A stretch of DNA of 64,000 bases from Cupriavidus sp. YR651 (GTDB lineage Bacteria; Pseudomonadota; Gammaproteobacteria; Burkholderiales; Burkholderiaceae): NCBI RefSeq assembly GCF_900101625.1, contig NZ_FMYZ01000003.1, forward strand, positions 434,001-498,000, written 5' to 3'. Of the stretch, positions 44,327 to 53,609 are shown one piece after another; the stretch's first letter is position 1; every line of letters starts with the position of its first letter. The notes under the pieces were generated by a model, which was given only the letters and a program-made list of their open reading frames with translations, did not search any database and was not told the DNA's origin. The position numbers and the translations under genes are program-made.

Positions 44327-45409
44327 ATGATCGACATGCAAATCGAGCGCGTTCAACGCCGTCTCAATATCCTGCCTTCCCTGCGACAGCACTGCCTGAG
44401 CGGACTGTCGTCGCCGCAACGCCGCCGCAACCTCCTGTCGAGCCTGCTGACGGCCGTCGCATGGATGGCGCTGCCCGCCACGGCGCAGCCCCAGGGACCG
44501 CTTCAGGCCTGGGCGCCCGCCAAGCCGATCCGCCTGATCGTGCCCTATGGCCCGGGCGGCAGTTCCGACGTGATCGCGCGTTCCATCGCAGCCGAGATGT
44601 CCAGGGGACTCGGCCAGCAGGTCATCGTCGACAACAAGGGCGGCGGGCAGGGCTTGATTGCGATGCAGGACGCCGCGCGGTCGGCGCCGGACGGCTACAC
44701 GATGGTGCTCGGCCACGTGGGCACGCTGGCGGTCAATCCGGCCATGATGCCGAAGCTGCCATACGACCCGTTGAAGGATTTCATGCCGGTGACGCTGCTG
44801 GCCAAGGTGCCGATGGTGTTTGCCGTCGGCCCGAATGTCCGCGCCGGCTCGTTGCCCGCATTCCTCTCGCTGGCGAAGGCGAAACCCGGCGTGCTGACCT
44901 ACGGATCGGCGGGTAACGGCAGCGCCGGCCATCTGGCCTTCGAGATGCTGAAGGTCACCGCGCACGCGGACCTGGTCCACGTGCCCTACAAGGGCACCGG
45001 CGCCCAGATGACCGACCTGCTGGCCGGTAATATCGATGCCGCCTCCGCTGGCTTGCCCGGCTTCCTGCCCCATGTGAAGGCCGGCAAGCTGCACATCCTT
45101 GCGGTGGGATCGGCCGAGCGTCTGCCGGCGATTCCCGATGTGCCCACCGTGGCGGAGCAGGGCTATCCGGGCTTCGAGAGTTCCCAGTGGTTCGGCCTGA
45201 TGGTGCCCGCCAATACACCGGCCCCGGTGATCGAGCGCCTGCACGCGGAAGCGCTCAAGGCGCTCGGCAGCCCGGCGGTGCGGCAGCGGCTGGCGGAGGA
45301 CTCCAGCACGGCCGTCGGGCAGGGGCCCGAGGCCTTCGCCAGGTTCATTCGGACCGAACAGAAGCGCTGGGGCGACGTGGTGCGCAGTGCCCACGTGAAG
45401 GCCAACTAG
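44327..45409 (+). CDS. Bug/TctC-family receptor protein
   Basis: A 360-residue periplasmic receptor. A long N-terminal region (signal peptide ending about residue 53, ALPATA) is followed by the family blocks KPIRLIVPYGPGGSSDVIARS, GQQVIVDNKGGGQGLIAM and DLVHVPYKGTGAQMTDLLAGNI. Starts at 44327 and 44336 are both possible. First gene of a plus-strand operon that includes a dehydrogenase, a second Bug, an MBL hydrolase, a binding protein and a porin. Divergent from LysR paralog A. Confidence 0.92.
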   Translation: MIDMQIERVQRRLNILPSLRQHCLSGLSSPQRRRNLLSSLLTAVAWMALPATAQPQGPLQAWAPAKPIRLIVPYGPGGSSDVIARSIAAEMSRGLGQQVIVDNKGGGQGLIAMQDAARSAPDGYTMVLGHVGTLAVNPAMMPKLPYDPLKDFMPVTLLAKVPMVFAVGPNVRAGSLPAFLSLAKAKPGVLTYGSAGNGSAGHLAFEMLKVTAHADLVHVPYKGTGAQMTDLLAGNIDAASAGLPGFLPHVKAGKLHILAVGSAERLPAIPDVPTVAEQGYPGFESSQWFGLMVPANTPAPVIERLHAEALKALGSPAVRQRLAEDSSTAVGQGPEAFARFIRTEQKRWGDVVRSAHVKAN

Positions 45410-45461
45410 ACGCTTCGCTTTGTCCCTCTCAAGTCTTCTTTCTATCAATCTGGATAGCACT

Positions 45462-46514
45462 ATGAATGCACGTACCGACAACCGGATCACCATGCCGGAA
45501 GCAGCGCTCCGCGAACTGGGCCGCCAGGCGTTCCAGGGCCTCGGGCTGACTGCGGCGGATGCCGGGGATGTGGTCGACATCCTTGTGATGGCCGACCTGT
45601 TTGGCCTGAGCACGCACGGCCTGAGCCGCGTGGAATCCTATGGCGAGCGCCTGGATGTCGGCGGCATTGCCGCGCGTCCCGAGATCAAGGTCGACCGCGT
45701 GGCCCCCGCGCTGGTCAAGGTGGATGGTGGCAACGGCGTCGGCCCCCTGGTCGGCATGCACGCGCTGCGCGCGGCCATGGAAGTGGCGGCGGAATGCGGC
45801 ATCGGCATGGCGCTCGCGCGCGGCAGCAACCATTTCGGGCCGATCTCGCCGTACAGCCATATGGCCGCCGAGGCGGGTTTTGCCAGCATGATCGGCAGCA
45901 ACGCCACCACCACCATCGCGCCGTGGGGCGGCAGCGACGCGCGCCTGGGCAACAGCCCGCTGGGCTTCGGCGTGCCGGGCTCCAATGGTGCGCACTTCAT
46001 GCTGGACATGGCGATGAGCGTGGTGGCACGCGCCAAGATCCGCAACGCGCTGAAGGCTGGCGAGCCCATTCCGGATACCTGGGCCACGGACAAGGATGGC
46101 CGCCGGACCACGGATGCCCGCGCCGCGCTGGATGGCTTCCTGCTGCCCATCGGCGGCCACAAGGGCTATGGCCTGGCGCTGCTGGTGGACCTGTTCGCGG
46201 GCCTGCTGTCCAACGCGGCCTACCTGACACACGTGAAGTCGTGGGTGGACGCACCGGACGAGCCGCAGAACCTCGGCCACTTCTTCATCCTGATCGATAC
46301 GCGCCGCCTGGGCTCCACGGAATGGCTGGCCGACCGCATGAAGGACTTCGCCGCCATCCTGCACGCAAGCCCCGCCGCGGAGGCCGGCAAGCCGGTGATC
46401 GTGCCCGGCGAAATCGAGCTGTCCAACATGGCGCGCCAGCGTGCCGAGGGCATCGCGCTGGACCCCGCCGTCATCGCGCTGCTGAAGCACCACGCCGGCC
46501 GCGTCATGGCCTGA
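45462..46514 (+). CDS. Ldh_2-family malate/L-lactate/sulfolactate dehydrogenase
   Basis: A 350-residue NAD(P)-dependent 2-hydroxyacid dehydrogenase of the Ldh_2 (YlbC/ComC/AllD) family. Blocks: LFGLSTHGLSRVESYGERL, ARGSNHFGPISPYSHMAAEAGF (with the catalytic His in SNHFGP), IGSNATTTIAPWGGSDARLGNSP and GGHKGYGLALLVDLFAGLLS. The family oxidises malate, L-lactate, ureidoglycolate, sulfolactate or related hydroxyacids. Placed between two Bug receptors, it probably oxidises the imported hydroxyacid. ATG 45462 is preferred. Confidence 0.9.
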   Translation: MNARTDNRITMPEAALRELGRQAFQGLGLTAADAGDVVDILVMADLFGLSTHGLSRVESYGERLDVGGIAARPEIKVDRVAPALVKVDGGNGVGPLVGMHALRAAMEVAAECGIGMALARGSNHFGPISPYSHMAAEAGFASMIGSNATTTIAPWGGSDARLGNSPLGFGVPGSNGAHFMLDMAMSVVARAKIRNALKAGEPIPDTWATDKDGRRTTDARAALDGFLLPIGGHKGYGLALLVDLFAGLLSNAAYLTHVKSWVDAPDEPQNLGHFFILIDTRRLGSTEWLADRMKDFAAILHASPAAEAGKPVIVPGEIELSNMARQRAEGIALDPAVIALLKHHAGRVMA

Positions 46515-46551
46515 TCCACAACACTCGCTAAAAGAAGATCCGGAGACATCG

Positions 46552-47526
46552 ATGAAGAAAGCGGCCATTCTGGCGCTGCTGGGCGGCGCCGTCCTGAGCG
46601 GTGCCGTCGAGGCACAACCGCAGGCCTATCCCAACAAGCCGATCCGTATGGTGGTGCCATACGCGGCTGGTGGCGCGGCGGACATTACCGCGCGCGTGGT
46701 CGGGCAGAAGATGGCGGAGACGCTGGGTGTGCCTGTGGTCGTGGAAAACCGTGGCGGGGCCAACGGCAACATCGGCACCGACGCGGTGGCCAAGGCCGCG
46801 CCGGATGGCTACACCTTGTTGCTGGTGGCCAGCGGCCCGATCGTGGTCAACCCATCGCTGTACGCCAAGGTCCCGTACGACCCCATCAAGGACCTGGCCC
46901 CGGTCAGCCAGATCACCACCTATCAGTACGCGCTGGTGGTGGCAAAGAATTCGCCGATCCGGAATGTGCAGGATCTGATCCGCATGGCCAAGGCCAGCCC
47001 CGGCAAGCTGAGCTACGGTTCCACCGGTATCGGCGGCGGCGGCCACCTGGCCGGCGAGCTGTTCGGCACGATGACCGGTACCCAGCTCACGCACGTACCG
47101 TACAAGGGCAGCGCGCCGGCGCTGGCGGATCTGCTGGGCGGTCAGCTGTCGTTCACGTTCGATACCGTGGTCACCACGGTGCCGCAGATCGCCGGCGGCA
47201 AGTTGCGCGCGTTCGCGGTGTCGGGCACCCGGCGCGCGGCCGGGCTGCCCGAGGTGCCGACGATGAGCGAGATCGGCTACAAGGGCTTCGATATCACGCA
47301 GTTCCAGGGCCTGATGGTGCCCGCCAGGACCGACCCCGCCATTATCGAACGCCTGCACCAGGCTGTGGTGCAGGCCCTCAAGTCCCCGGATGTGATCCGG
47401 CGGCTGGTGACCGAGGGCGGCAATGAACTGGTCGGCAGCTCGCCGGCGGAGTTCGCTAAGGTCATCCGGTCCGAATCGGCGATGTACGCAAAGCTGATCA
47501 AGGACGCCAACATCAAAGCGGACTAA
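46552..47526 (+). CDS. Bug/TctC-family receptor protein
   Basis: A 324-residue periplasmic receptor with a short signal peptide (to about residue 21, VEAQP). Blocks: KPIRMVVPYAAGGAADITARV, GVPVVVENRGGANGNIGTDA, TQLTHVPYKGSAPALADLLGGQLSF. It follows the dehydrogenase by 37 nt with a GGAGACATCG leader, and precedes the MBL hydrolase by 3 nt. Confidence 0.93.
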   Translation: MKKAAILALLGGAVLSGAVEAQPQAYPNKPIRMVVPYAAGGAADITARVVGQKMAETLGVPVVVENRGGANGNIGTDAVAKAAPDGYTLLLVASGPIVVNPSLYAKVPYDPIKDLAPVSQITTYQYALVVAKNSPIRNVQDLIRMAKASPGKLSYGSTGIGGGGHLAGELFGTMTGTQLTHVPYKGSAPALADLLGGQLSFTFDTVVTTVPQIAGGKLRAFAVSGTRRAAGLPEVPTMSEIGYKGFDITQFQGLMVPARTDPAIIERLHQAVVQALKSPDVIRRLVTEGGNELVGSSPAEFAKVIRSESAMYAKLIKDANIKAD

Positions 47527-47529
47527 GCC

Positions 47530-48285
47530 ATGTACCAAATCGATGTGTTGATCCAGGGCTTTCCCGGCAAGGCTGTCTGCCACGGCGGCCTGGGCTGGAG
47601 CACGGTGACGCTGCTGCGCGGCCACGGCCGCACCATCCTGCTCGACGTCGGTGCGTTCGGCGTGCGCCGCGAGCTGGGCAAACAGCTGAAGGCACACGGC
47701 GTCGCCCCGGAGGCTGTCACGGACGTGGTGCTGACCCACGCGCACTACGACCACGCGGTGAACTTCACGTTGTTCCCGCAGGCCACCGTGTGGATCGGCG
47801 CCGACGAGCTGCACTGGGCCGCCAGCCAGCCGCCGGGGTTCAATCCGCTGCCGGAGCTGTACGTGAAGGAGCTGGCCAGCGCCAGCCGCGTCACGCGCAT
47901 CCACGGAGACGAGGAATTCCTGCCCGGGCTGCGGGCCATCGACGCGCCCGGCCATACCCCGGGCCACATGGTCTTCCACCTGACGGCCAACGAGATTCCC
48001 GTGCTGTTTACCGGCGATGCCGCCAAGAACCGCGCGGAGCTGCTGTCGGGCCACGTGGACGCCAGCGGGGACCATGCGGTCAGCGAGCAGTCGCTGCAGA
48101 CCATCTGGCGCCACTGGAAGCAGGTGCCGGGCACGGTGCTGATTCCCGGCCACGACCTGAGCATGCGGCTCGATGAGAACGGGCGGCCGGAATATATCGG
48201 CGAGCGGCGCGCGGCCATCGCTGCCTGGTTCTCCGAAAGCCTTGAGCAAACCACGTTAATCGATCTGTGCTGCGCGCCGCACTAG
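47530..48285 (+). CDS. MBL-fold metallohydrolase
   Basis: A 251-residue metallo-beta-lactamase-fold hydrolase with the zinc motif THAHYDH (His 70, His 72, Asp 74, His 75) and further ligands in PGHTPGH (about 141-147) and GDAAKNR (about 160). These enzymes open lactones or thioesters. No signal peptide, so cytoplasmic. It starts 3 nt after the Bug stop, so it is coupled to the Bug/dehydrogenase operon and may hydrolyse a lactone made from or imported with the substrate. Confidence 0.9.
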   Translation: MYQIDVLIQGFPGKAVCHGGLGWSTVTLLRGHGRTILLDVGAFGVRRELGKQLKAHGVAPEAVTDVVLTHAHYDHAVNFTLFPQATVWIGADELHWAASQPPGFNPLPELYVKELASASRVTRIHGDEEFLPGLRAIDAPGHTPGHMVFHLTANEIPVLFTGDAAKNRAELLSGHVDASGDHAVSEQSLQTIWRHWKQVPGTVLIPGHDLSMRLDENGRPEYIGERRAAIAAWFSESLEQTTLIDLCCAPH

Positions 48286-48310
48286 AGATCTCCACCACTG
48301 CGGTCAAGTC

Positions 48311-49069
48311 ATGACTACCTTGAATTCAAGTTTCCCGGGCACTGTCGCCCCTGACGTCGTTACCGAGCTGGCACCCGGCGGCATCCTGCGCGCGTCCATC
48401 AACGTCGGCAATCCCATCCTGGCCAACCTCGATGCCGCAGGCCAGCCGTTCGGCGTCTCGATCGACCTGGCACGCGAGTTCGCGCGCCGGCTCGGCGTGC
48501 CCGTCGCGCTGGAGGTGTTCGACTCGGCCGGCAAGTCCGTCGACGCGGTCACCAACGAGCAGGCCGATTTCGGGTTCTTCGCCATCGACCCCGTGCGCGG
48601 CGCGGGCATTGCCTTTACCGCGCCGTATGTGCTGATCGAGGGCGCCTACCTGGTCCGCAACGAATCACCGCTGCGCGACAACGCGGAGGTGGACCAGCCG
48701 GGCCGGCGCGTCACGGTCGGAAAGGGCAGTGCGTATGACCTGTATCTCACGCGTGAACTGAAGCACGCCGAGATCGTGCGCGCGCCCACGTCGCCGACCG
48801 TGGTCGACACCTTTGTTTCCCAGCAACTCGATGTCGCGGCCGGCGTGCGCCAGCAGCTGGAGGCCGATGCCGCGCGCATTCCCGGCCTGCGCCTGCTGCC
48901 GGGTCGCTTCATGGTCATCCAGCAAGCCATGGGCTTGCCCAAGGCGCGCAGCGAAGCTGCCGTCGCGGTACTGCGCCAGTTCGTGGAAGACATGAAGGCC
49001 AGCGGCTTCGTCGCGGATGCCCTCAGGCGCCACGACATCCACGGCGCATCGGTGGCGCCCGCGCAGTAG
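48311..49069 (+). CDS. SBP_bac_3-type solute-binding protein lacking a signal peptide
   Basis: A 252-residue protein of the type II periplasmic-binding fold: GILRASINVGNPILANLDAAGQPFGVSIDLAREFARRLG and AVTNEQADFGFFAIDPVRGAGIAFTAPYVLIEGAYLV fit extracellular SBP family 3. Unusually it has no signal peptide and no upstream start that would add one, so it may work in the cytoplasm, for example as a ligand-binding domain of a hidden enzyme (cyclohexadienyl dehydratase-like folds exist), or be a former receptor. The gene follows the MBL hydrolase by 25 nt and precedes the porin. Confidence 0.78.
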   Translation: MTTLNSSFPGTVAPDVVTELAPGGILRASINVGNPILANLDAAGQPFGVSIDLAREFARRLGVPVALEVFDSAGKSVDAVTNEQADFGFFAIDPVRGAGIAFTAPYVLIEGAYLVRNESPLRDNAEVDQPGRRVTVGKGSAYDLYLTRELKHAEIVRAPTSPTVVDTFVSQQLDVAAGVRQQLEADAARIPGLRLLPGRFMVIQQAMGLPKARSEAAVAVLRQFVEDMKASGFVADALRRHDIHGASVAPAQ

Positions 49070-49282
49070 AACTTCTCCGCGCCGCACGCCGCGCGCGCCC
49101 CGGGTGGCGCGCCGCCAGCCGATGCCTGTGAGCCAGCAGGCATCGCCGCCGCGGCGGTGGCACCCACCTTACACACGTCTTGCTGCCAACACGCCTGCCC
49201 ATGGCGTGCGGGCGGCCTTTTGTCCGGAGAAAGCCGGCATCACGTCCGCAAGGACGCCAAATCAAGAAAGGGAAGGGTTCAT

Positions 49283-50344
49283 ATGAAGGTACGCTTTACC
49301 TGTCCGGGGCCGCTGGTGCCGCTGGTCATCGCCGGTGTTACCACCTGCTTCAGCGGCGCGGTGCACGCGCAATCCAACGTCTCGCTCTGGGGCATATTGG
49401 ACGCCGGCGTCCGATATGCCACCAACGCCAATGCTGCCAGGAACGGCAAGCTCGAATTGTCGGAAGGTCCGGTCTTCGGCTCGCGCTTCGGCATGCGGGG
49501 CACCGAAGACCTGGGTGGCGGCACCAGCGCGTTCTTCGAGCTCGAAGCCGGCATGGACATGGGCACCGGCAACTCGCTGCAGAGCAGCGCCAGCGCCGGC
49601 TACACGCAGGTCTCGACCAACGGGCAGGGCCGGCTGTTCGGCCGGCAGGCATTCGTGGGGATGGATAGCCGCTATGGCGCGCTGTCGCTTGGCCGCCAGT
49701 ACTCGGTGGCCTACCAGGCTATGGCCAACGCGCAGATATTTGGCAACCCGAACCTGGACACGCTGATCATCGCCGCCAACTACACCGGCAACCGCCAGGA
49801 CAACGCGGTCAAGTACGAGAAAAGCTTCGGCGGCTTCCGGCTGGGCGCCGACTACGCGTTTGGCGAGACCGCCGGCAACTCGCGCGCCAATTCGGGCGGT
49901 GGCGTGGCGCTGTCCTACGAGGGTGGGGGTGCCAAGGTGGCGGGCACGTTCGCCAGCCTGAACAGCGCCGACGGCAAGGAAACGCGCAACGTATGGGGGC
50001 TCGGCGGCGGGTATGGCTTCGGACCGTTCAAGGCAACGCTCGGCTACATGGGTGTTCGCTACCGCACGGCCGATGTACGCAACGATGTCGCCATCGCGGG
50101 CTTCAGCTATAGCCCCAATGCCGCCTGGCGCGTCGGCGTCGGCGGCTTCCGCGACTGGCAGCGCGACCCCGGCGGCAGCCGTTCCACCGCCTACGGCATC
50201 ATCGACTACTACTTCTCCAAGCGGACCACGGCCTACCTGGAAGTGGACTACAACCGCATCGCCGGCGCCTACACGCTGCTGAAGTCGCAGGGCGTGGTCG
50301 GTGGCAAGATCGGCAGCACGCTGGGCTTGCGGCACAACTTCTGA
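49283..50344 (+). CDS. Gram-negative porin (Burkholderiales type)
   Basis: A 353-residue outer-membrane porin with a signal peptide (ending GAVHA, about residue 30) and the typical opening QSNVSLWGILDAGVRY, a FGMRGTEDLGGGTSAFFELE strand pair, the RLFGRQAFVGMDSRYGALSLGRQYS block and the C-terminal Phe needed for assembly. Trimeric 16-strand barrel by family. It probably lets the acidic substrate of the operon through the outer membrane. A terminator follows. Confidence 0.93.
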   Translation: MKVRFTCPGPLVPLVIAGVTTCFSGAVHAQSNVSLWGILDAGVRYATNANAARNGKLELSEGPVFGSRFGMRGTEDLGGGTSAFFELEAGMDMGTGNSLQSSASAGYTQVSTNGQGRLFGRQAFVGMDSRYGALSLGRQYSVAYQAMANAQIFGNPNLDTLIIAANYTGNRQDNAVKYEKSFGGFRLGADYAFGETAGNSRANSGGGVALSYEGGGAKVAGTFASLNSADGKETRNVWGLGGGYGFGPFKATLGYMGVRYRTADVRNDVAIAGFSYSPNAAWRVGVGGFRDWQRDPGGSRSTAYGIIDYYFSKRTTAYLEVDYNRIAGAYTLLKSQGVVGGKIGSTLGLRHNF

Positions 50345-50354
50345 TCGATAAAAG

Positions 50355-50389
50355 AAAGGAGGGCCGGCAAGTCTTGCCAGCCCTCCTTT
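50355..50389. terminator. bidirectional terminator after the porin
   Basis: AAAGGAGGGC-CGGCAAG and CTTGCC-GCCCTCCTTT form a ~16-bp stem with one mismatch, and A-rich/T-rich ends in both directions. It separates the porin operon from the opposite-strand amidohydrolase gene. Confidence 0.8.
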
Positions 50390-50499
50390 CAAGCGATGTG
50401 GCCCGGTCAGGGCACGCATGGATCGATCAGTCGTCTGGCGTCATGCCAGTCGCTCCAGTCGCTCCAGTCGTTCAGCTCGCGGCAGTCGCGCCGTGCCGC

Positions 50500-51408
50500 T
50501 CAGAAACCGTAGAGGCGCGCGGGATTGTCCGCCAGTACCTGCTGCCGCAGTGCCGGCGTGGGAAACCAGTCGGCAATCGTGCGGGCCAGCATGCCGTCTG
50601 GCAGCACGCGGTAGCGGCTGACCTCGTGCGCGGCCTTGCCGGGATCGCGCCCCGTATGGGGCCAGTCGCTGGCCCACAGCACGCGCGCCGGCGCCACCCG
50701 CAGGAAGGCCCCCGCCCAGGCGGCGATAGCCTGGCTGGCGGCATCGCCCACCAGGCTATCGATGTCCAGCCGATAGGGCGCCGACAGCTTGATATAGGCA
50801 TTGCCCGATCGCAGCAATGCCAGCAAGGCCACGGCCCGCGGATCGTCATGGGGCATCGTGGCCGGCACCATCGAAAAATGGTCGATCACCACCGGTACTG
50901 GCAACTGCACGAGCCGCTCGGCCAGCGCCGCGACGACGTCGAGCGCCGCGTACAACTGCAGGTGCCAGCCGAACGGTGCGACGCGGTTGGCCCAGCGCTC
51001 GAGCATGGCATACGTGGCATCCGCGTTGCGCAGGCCCGCGCTCTCCATATTGATGCGCAGGCCGCGCACGCCACGCCGATGCATGTCGCGCATCGCGCTG
51101 ACGTCGATACTGTCGTCCACCACGGCGACACCTCGGCCGGCGCCCACCAGGCGGTCGAGACTCTCCAGCATGCAGCGGTTGTCCGTGCCGTAGACGCTCG
51201 GTTGCACGATCACCACGCGCTGCAGTCCCTGGCGGGACAGGTGGGCCAGCAGGTCCTCGTGCGAGGCCGGGCCCGGCGTGTAGTGCCGGTCCTCGACCAT
51301 CGGGTACGCGGCGCGCGGGCCGATCACATGCGTATGGCAGTCGCACGCGCCCGGCGGCATCCCCATGCCGGCCATGACGCCGGCACCGTTCGTGATGTCC
51401 CCGACCAT
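50500..51408 (-). CDS. amidohydrolase-family TIM-barrel hydrolase (LigI/PDC-hydrolase-like)
   Basis: A 302-residue hydrolase of the amidohydrolase_2 group. The N-terminal metal motif is DCHTHVIG, and the C-terminal ASDWPHTGRDP holds the conserved Asp. The pattern matches 2-pyrone-4,6-dicarboxylate lactonase (LigI) relatives, which open lactones of dicarboxylic acids without strict metal need. It starts 4 nt after the isopropylmalate-dehydrogenase-like gene on the same strand, so the two are co-transcribed. The substrate is inferred only as a lactone or cyclic amide. Confidence 0.87.
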   Translation of the reverse strand: MVGDITNGAGVMAGMGMPPGACDCHTHVIGPRAAYPMVEDRHYTPGPASHEDLLAHLSRQGLQRVVIVQPSVYGTDNRCMLESLDRLVGAGRGVAVVDDSIDVSAMRDMHRRGVRGLRINMESAGLRNADATYAMLERWANRVAPFGWHLQLYAALDVVAALAERLVQLPVPVVIDHFSMVPATMPHDDPRAVALLALLRSGNAYIKLSAPYRLDIDSLVGDAASQAIAAWAGAFLRVAPARVLWASDWPHTGRDPGKAAHEVSRYRVLPDGMLARTIADWFPTPALRQQVLADNPARLYGF

Positions 51409-51412
51409 GGTG

Positions 51413-52477
51413 TCAGGCCTTCAGCAACCGTTGCGCAAAGGCCCGGCCCGTGGCCGCCGTGCCCAGATTGCCGCCAACATCGCGCGTGACCTCGCCGGCC
51501 TGTACCGCGGCGACCAGCGCCTCGTCCATCGCGTGCGCCGCCGCCAGGAAGGCCGGCTGGTTCTTGCGCTGGCCGTGCCAGCCAAGCAACTGGGCAGCGG
51601 ACAGGATCAGGGAGAACGGGTTGGCAATGTCCTGGCCGGCAATGTCCGGGGCGGACCCATGGGCGGCCTGGCCCATCGCGTGCTCGCGTCCGGCGTTCAG
51701 CGACCCGCCCAGGCCCAGGCTGCCGGACAGTTCGGCGGTCAGGTCGGACAGGATGTCGCCAAACATGTTGGTGGTGACAATCACGTCGAAGCGCTGCGGC
51801 GCGCGCACCACGTGCGCCATCATCGCGTCCACGATGAAGTCGTCGACCTGGACCTCCGGAAACTCCTTCGCCACCTGGTGGCACATGTCGATGAACATGC
51901 CATCGCCAATCTTCAGCACGTTGGCCTTGTGCACGATGCTGACGTGTTTCTTGCGCGTCATGGCCAGCTCGAAGGCGGACCGCGCAATGCGCTCGCAGCA
52001 CAGGCGCGTGATGCGGCGCAGGGACACCACTACGTCCGGCGTAATCAGCATCTCGCTGCCGCCCGACTCGATATTGCGGTCGGCGTAGAACCCCTCGGTG
52101 TTCTCGCGCACCACCACCAGGTCGAAGTCCGACGCCGCGCGATGCGTCAGGCCCTTGTAGGTGCGCGACGGGCGGATGTTGGCGTACAGGTCCAGTTCCT
52201 TGCGGAAGAACTTGGACGGGTTGATCTCGCCCTTGGCTTCGTCCTTGAAGTCATAGGTGGCCATCGGGCCGAGCATCAGGCCGTCGGCCGCCTTGACCTT
52301 CTCCAGCAGTGCCGGCGTGACGGTGGCGCCGTGGCGCTGCAGGCTGTCGTGGCCGGCCACGTCGTGGTCATATTCCAGCCCCAGGTTGAAGCGCGCCGAC
52401 GCGGCATCAAGAACCTCGAGCGTGGCGGCCATGGTCTCGGGGCCGATGCCGTCGCCGGGAAGAACTACGATTTTCAT
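51413..52477 (-). CDS. isocitrate/isopropylmalate-dehydrogenase family protein (LeuB/TtuC-like)
   Basis: A 354-residue NAD-dependent decarboxylating dehydrogenase of the isocitrate/isopropylmalate family. GDGIGPE starts the NAD domain, LDLYANIRPSRTY and VVRENTEGFY are active-site blocks, and the late DAMMAHVVRAPQRFDVIVTTNMFGDILSDLTA and GSAPDIAGQDIANP are family signatures. Tartrate dehydrogenase and homoisocitrate dehydrogenase belong here as well as LeuB. Neighbours (two Bug receptors, a lactonase) point to catabolism of a hydroxydicarboxylate, not leucine synthesis. Confidence 0.92.
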   Translation of the reverse strand: MKIVVLPGDGIGPETMAATLEVLDAASARFNLGLEYDHDVAGHDSLQRHGATVTPALLEKVKAADGLMLGPMATYDFKDEAKGEINPSKFFRKELDLYANIRPSRTYKGLTHRAASDFDLVVVRENTEGFYADRNIESGGSEMLITPDVVVSLRRITRLCCERIARSAFELAMTRKKHVSIVHKANVLKIGDGMFIDMCHQVAKEFPEVQVDDFIVDAMMAHVVRAPQRFDVIVTTNMFGDILSDLTAELSGSLGLGGSLNAGREHAMGQAAHGSAPDIAGQDIANPFSLILSAAQLLGWHGQRKNQPAFLAAAHAMDEALVAAVQAGEVTRDVGGNLGTAATGRAFAQRLLKA

Positions 52478-52510
52478 GTTGGATTCCTGGATAAGAGTGA
52501 GCGTTGCGTG

Positions 52511-53551
52511 CTATTCGATATGCGCACCCGTCTGCTTGACGAGCTGCGCGAATTTCTGGATCTCGGCGCGGACGAACGCATCGAAGCGAGCCGGCGACAG
52601 CGGCTCCACGGCGCTGCCGTCCGCCTCGAAACGCGCGCGGACCTGTGGCTCGGCGATGATCTTGTTGATCTCGGTATTGAGCCGGGTCACCACGGCGTCC
52701 GGTGTCCCGTGCGGCGCGAAGTAGCCGCCCCACAGGCTGAATGCAAAGCCGGGCATGACCGTCTCCGCCACCGTGGGCACCTGCGGCAGCGCGGCCATGC
52801 GCTTTGGTGTGGCCACGGCCAGCGGCTTGATCTTGCCGCCCTTGAGGTGGGGCATGATCGCGGAGGCGCTGGAGAAGAAGAACTGCACCTGGCCGCCCAT
52901 CAGGTCGGTGATCGCCTGGCCCGCGCCCTTGTACGGCACGTGGATCATCTCGGTCTTCGTGCCGATGGCCAGCGCGGCCGCCGCCAGGTGGCCCGGCGTC
53001 GCGGTGCCCGAGGATGCGTAGGAGATGCTGCCCGGTTTGGCGCGCGCGGCCTGCAGCAGTTCGCCAATGCTGTTGAACGGTGCGCTCGCGGGCGCCACCA
53101 TGATCAGCGGCGCATTGCCGGCCAGCGCGACGGGGCGGAAGTCCTTCAGCGTGTCGTAGCCCGGCGTCTTCATCGCGGAGCCATTGACGGCGATCTCGCC
53201 GGTCTGGCCGAGCAGCAGGGTGTAGCCGTCGGCGCTGGCGCGCGCCACCATGCGTGTGCCCAGCGCGCCGCTCGCGCCCGGACGGTTGTCCACGATCACC
53301 GGCTGCCCGATCACGCGGGACAGGCGCTCGCCGATCAGGCGCGCAAACACGTCGCCCTGCCCACCGGGCGCATAAGGGACGACCACGGTAATGGGCTTGG
53401 CTGGGTAGTCGGCGGCCCACGCATTGCCGAGCACGCCAGAGGCCAGCGCGGCCGTGCCGGCGCGCAGGAAGCCGCGACGGTCAATGGCGCCGGCGGACCC
53501 GGAAAGCAGCCCGGCAAGGGATCCCGAAGCGTGGGGGGTAGTGTCGTTCAA
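52511..53551 (-). CDS. Bug/TctC-family receptor protein with Tat signal
   Basis: A 346-residue receptor. A Tat signal (DRRGFLRAGTAALASGVLG, near residues 23-41) precedes the Bug domain: KPITVVVPYAPGGQGDVFAR, GQPVIVDNRPGASGALG, TEMIHVPYKGAGQAITDLMGGQ. The start is a TTG at 53551 with GGAGA 7 nt upstream. The frame upstream is open but has no ribosome site. It sits in the minus-strand operon ahead of the isopropylmalate-dehydrogenase-like gene (33 nt between). Confidence 0.9.
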   Translation of the reverse strand: MNDTTPHASGSLAGLLSGSAGAIDRRGFLRAGTAALASGVLGNAWAADYPAKPITVVVPYAPGGQGDVFARLIGERLSRVIGQPVIVDNRPGASGALGTRMVARASADGYTLLLGQTGEIAVNGSAMKTPGYDTLKDFRPVALAGNAPLIMVAPASAPFNSIGELLQAARAKPGSISYASSGTATPGHLAAAALAIGTKTEMIHVPYKGAGQAITDLMGGQVQFFFSSASAIMPHLKGGKIKPLAVATPKRMAALPQVPTVAETVMPGFAFSLWGGYFAPHGTPDAVVTRLNTEINKIIAEPQVRARFEADGSAVEPLSPARFDAFVRAEIQKFAQLVKQTGAHIE

Positions 53552-53609
53552 TCGATGTCTCCTCAATTGCTGTAAATCCGTAGATCCTGAAACCACGCGG
53601 GGCCAGCCT

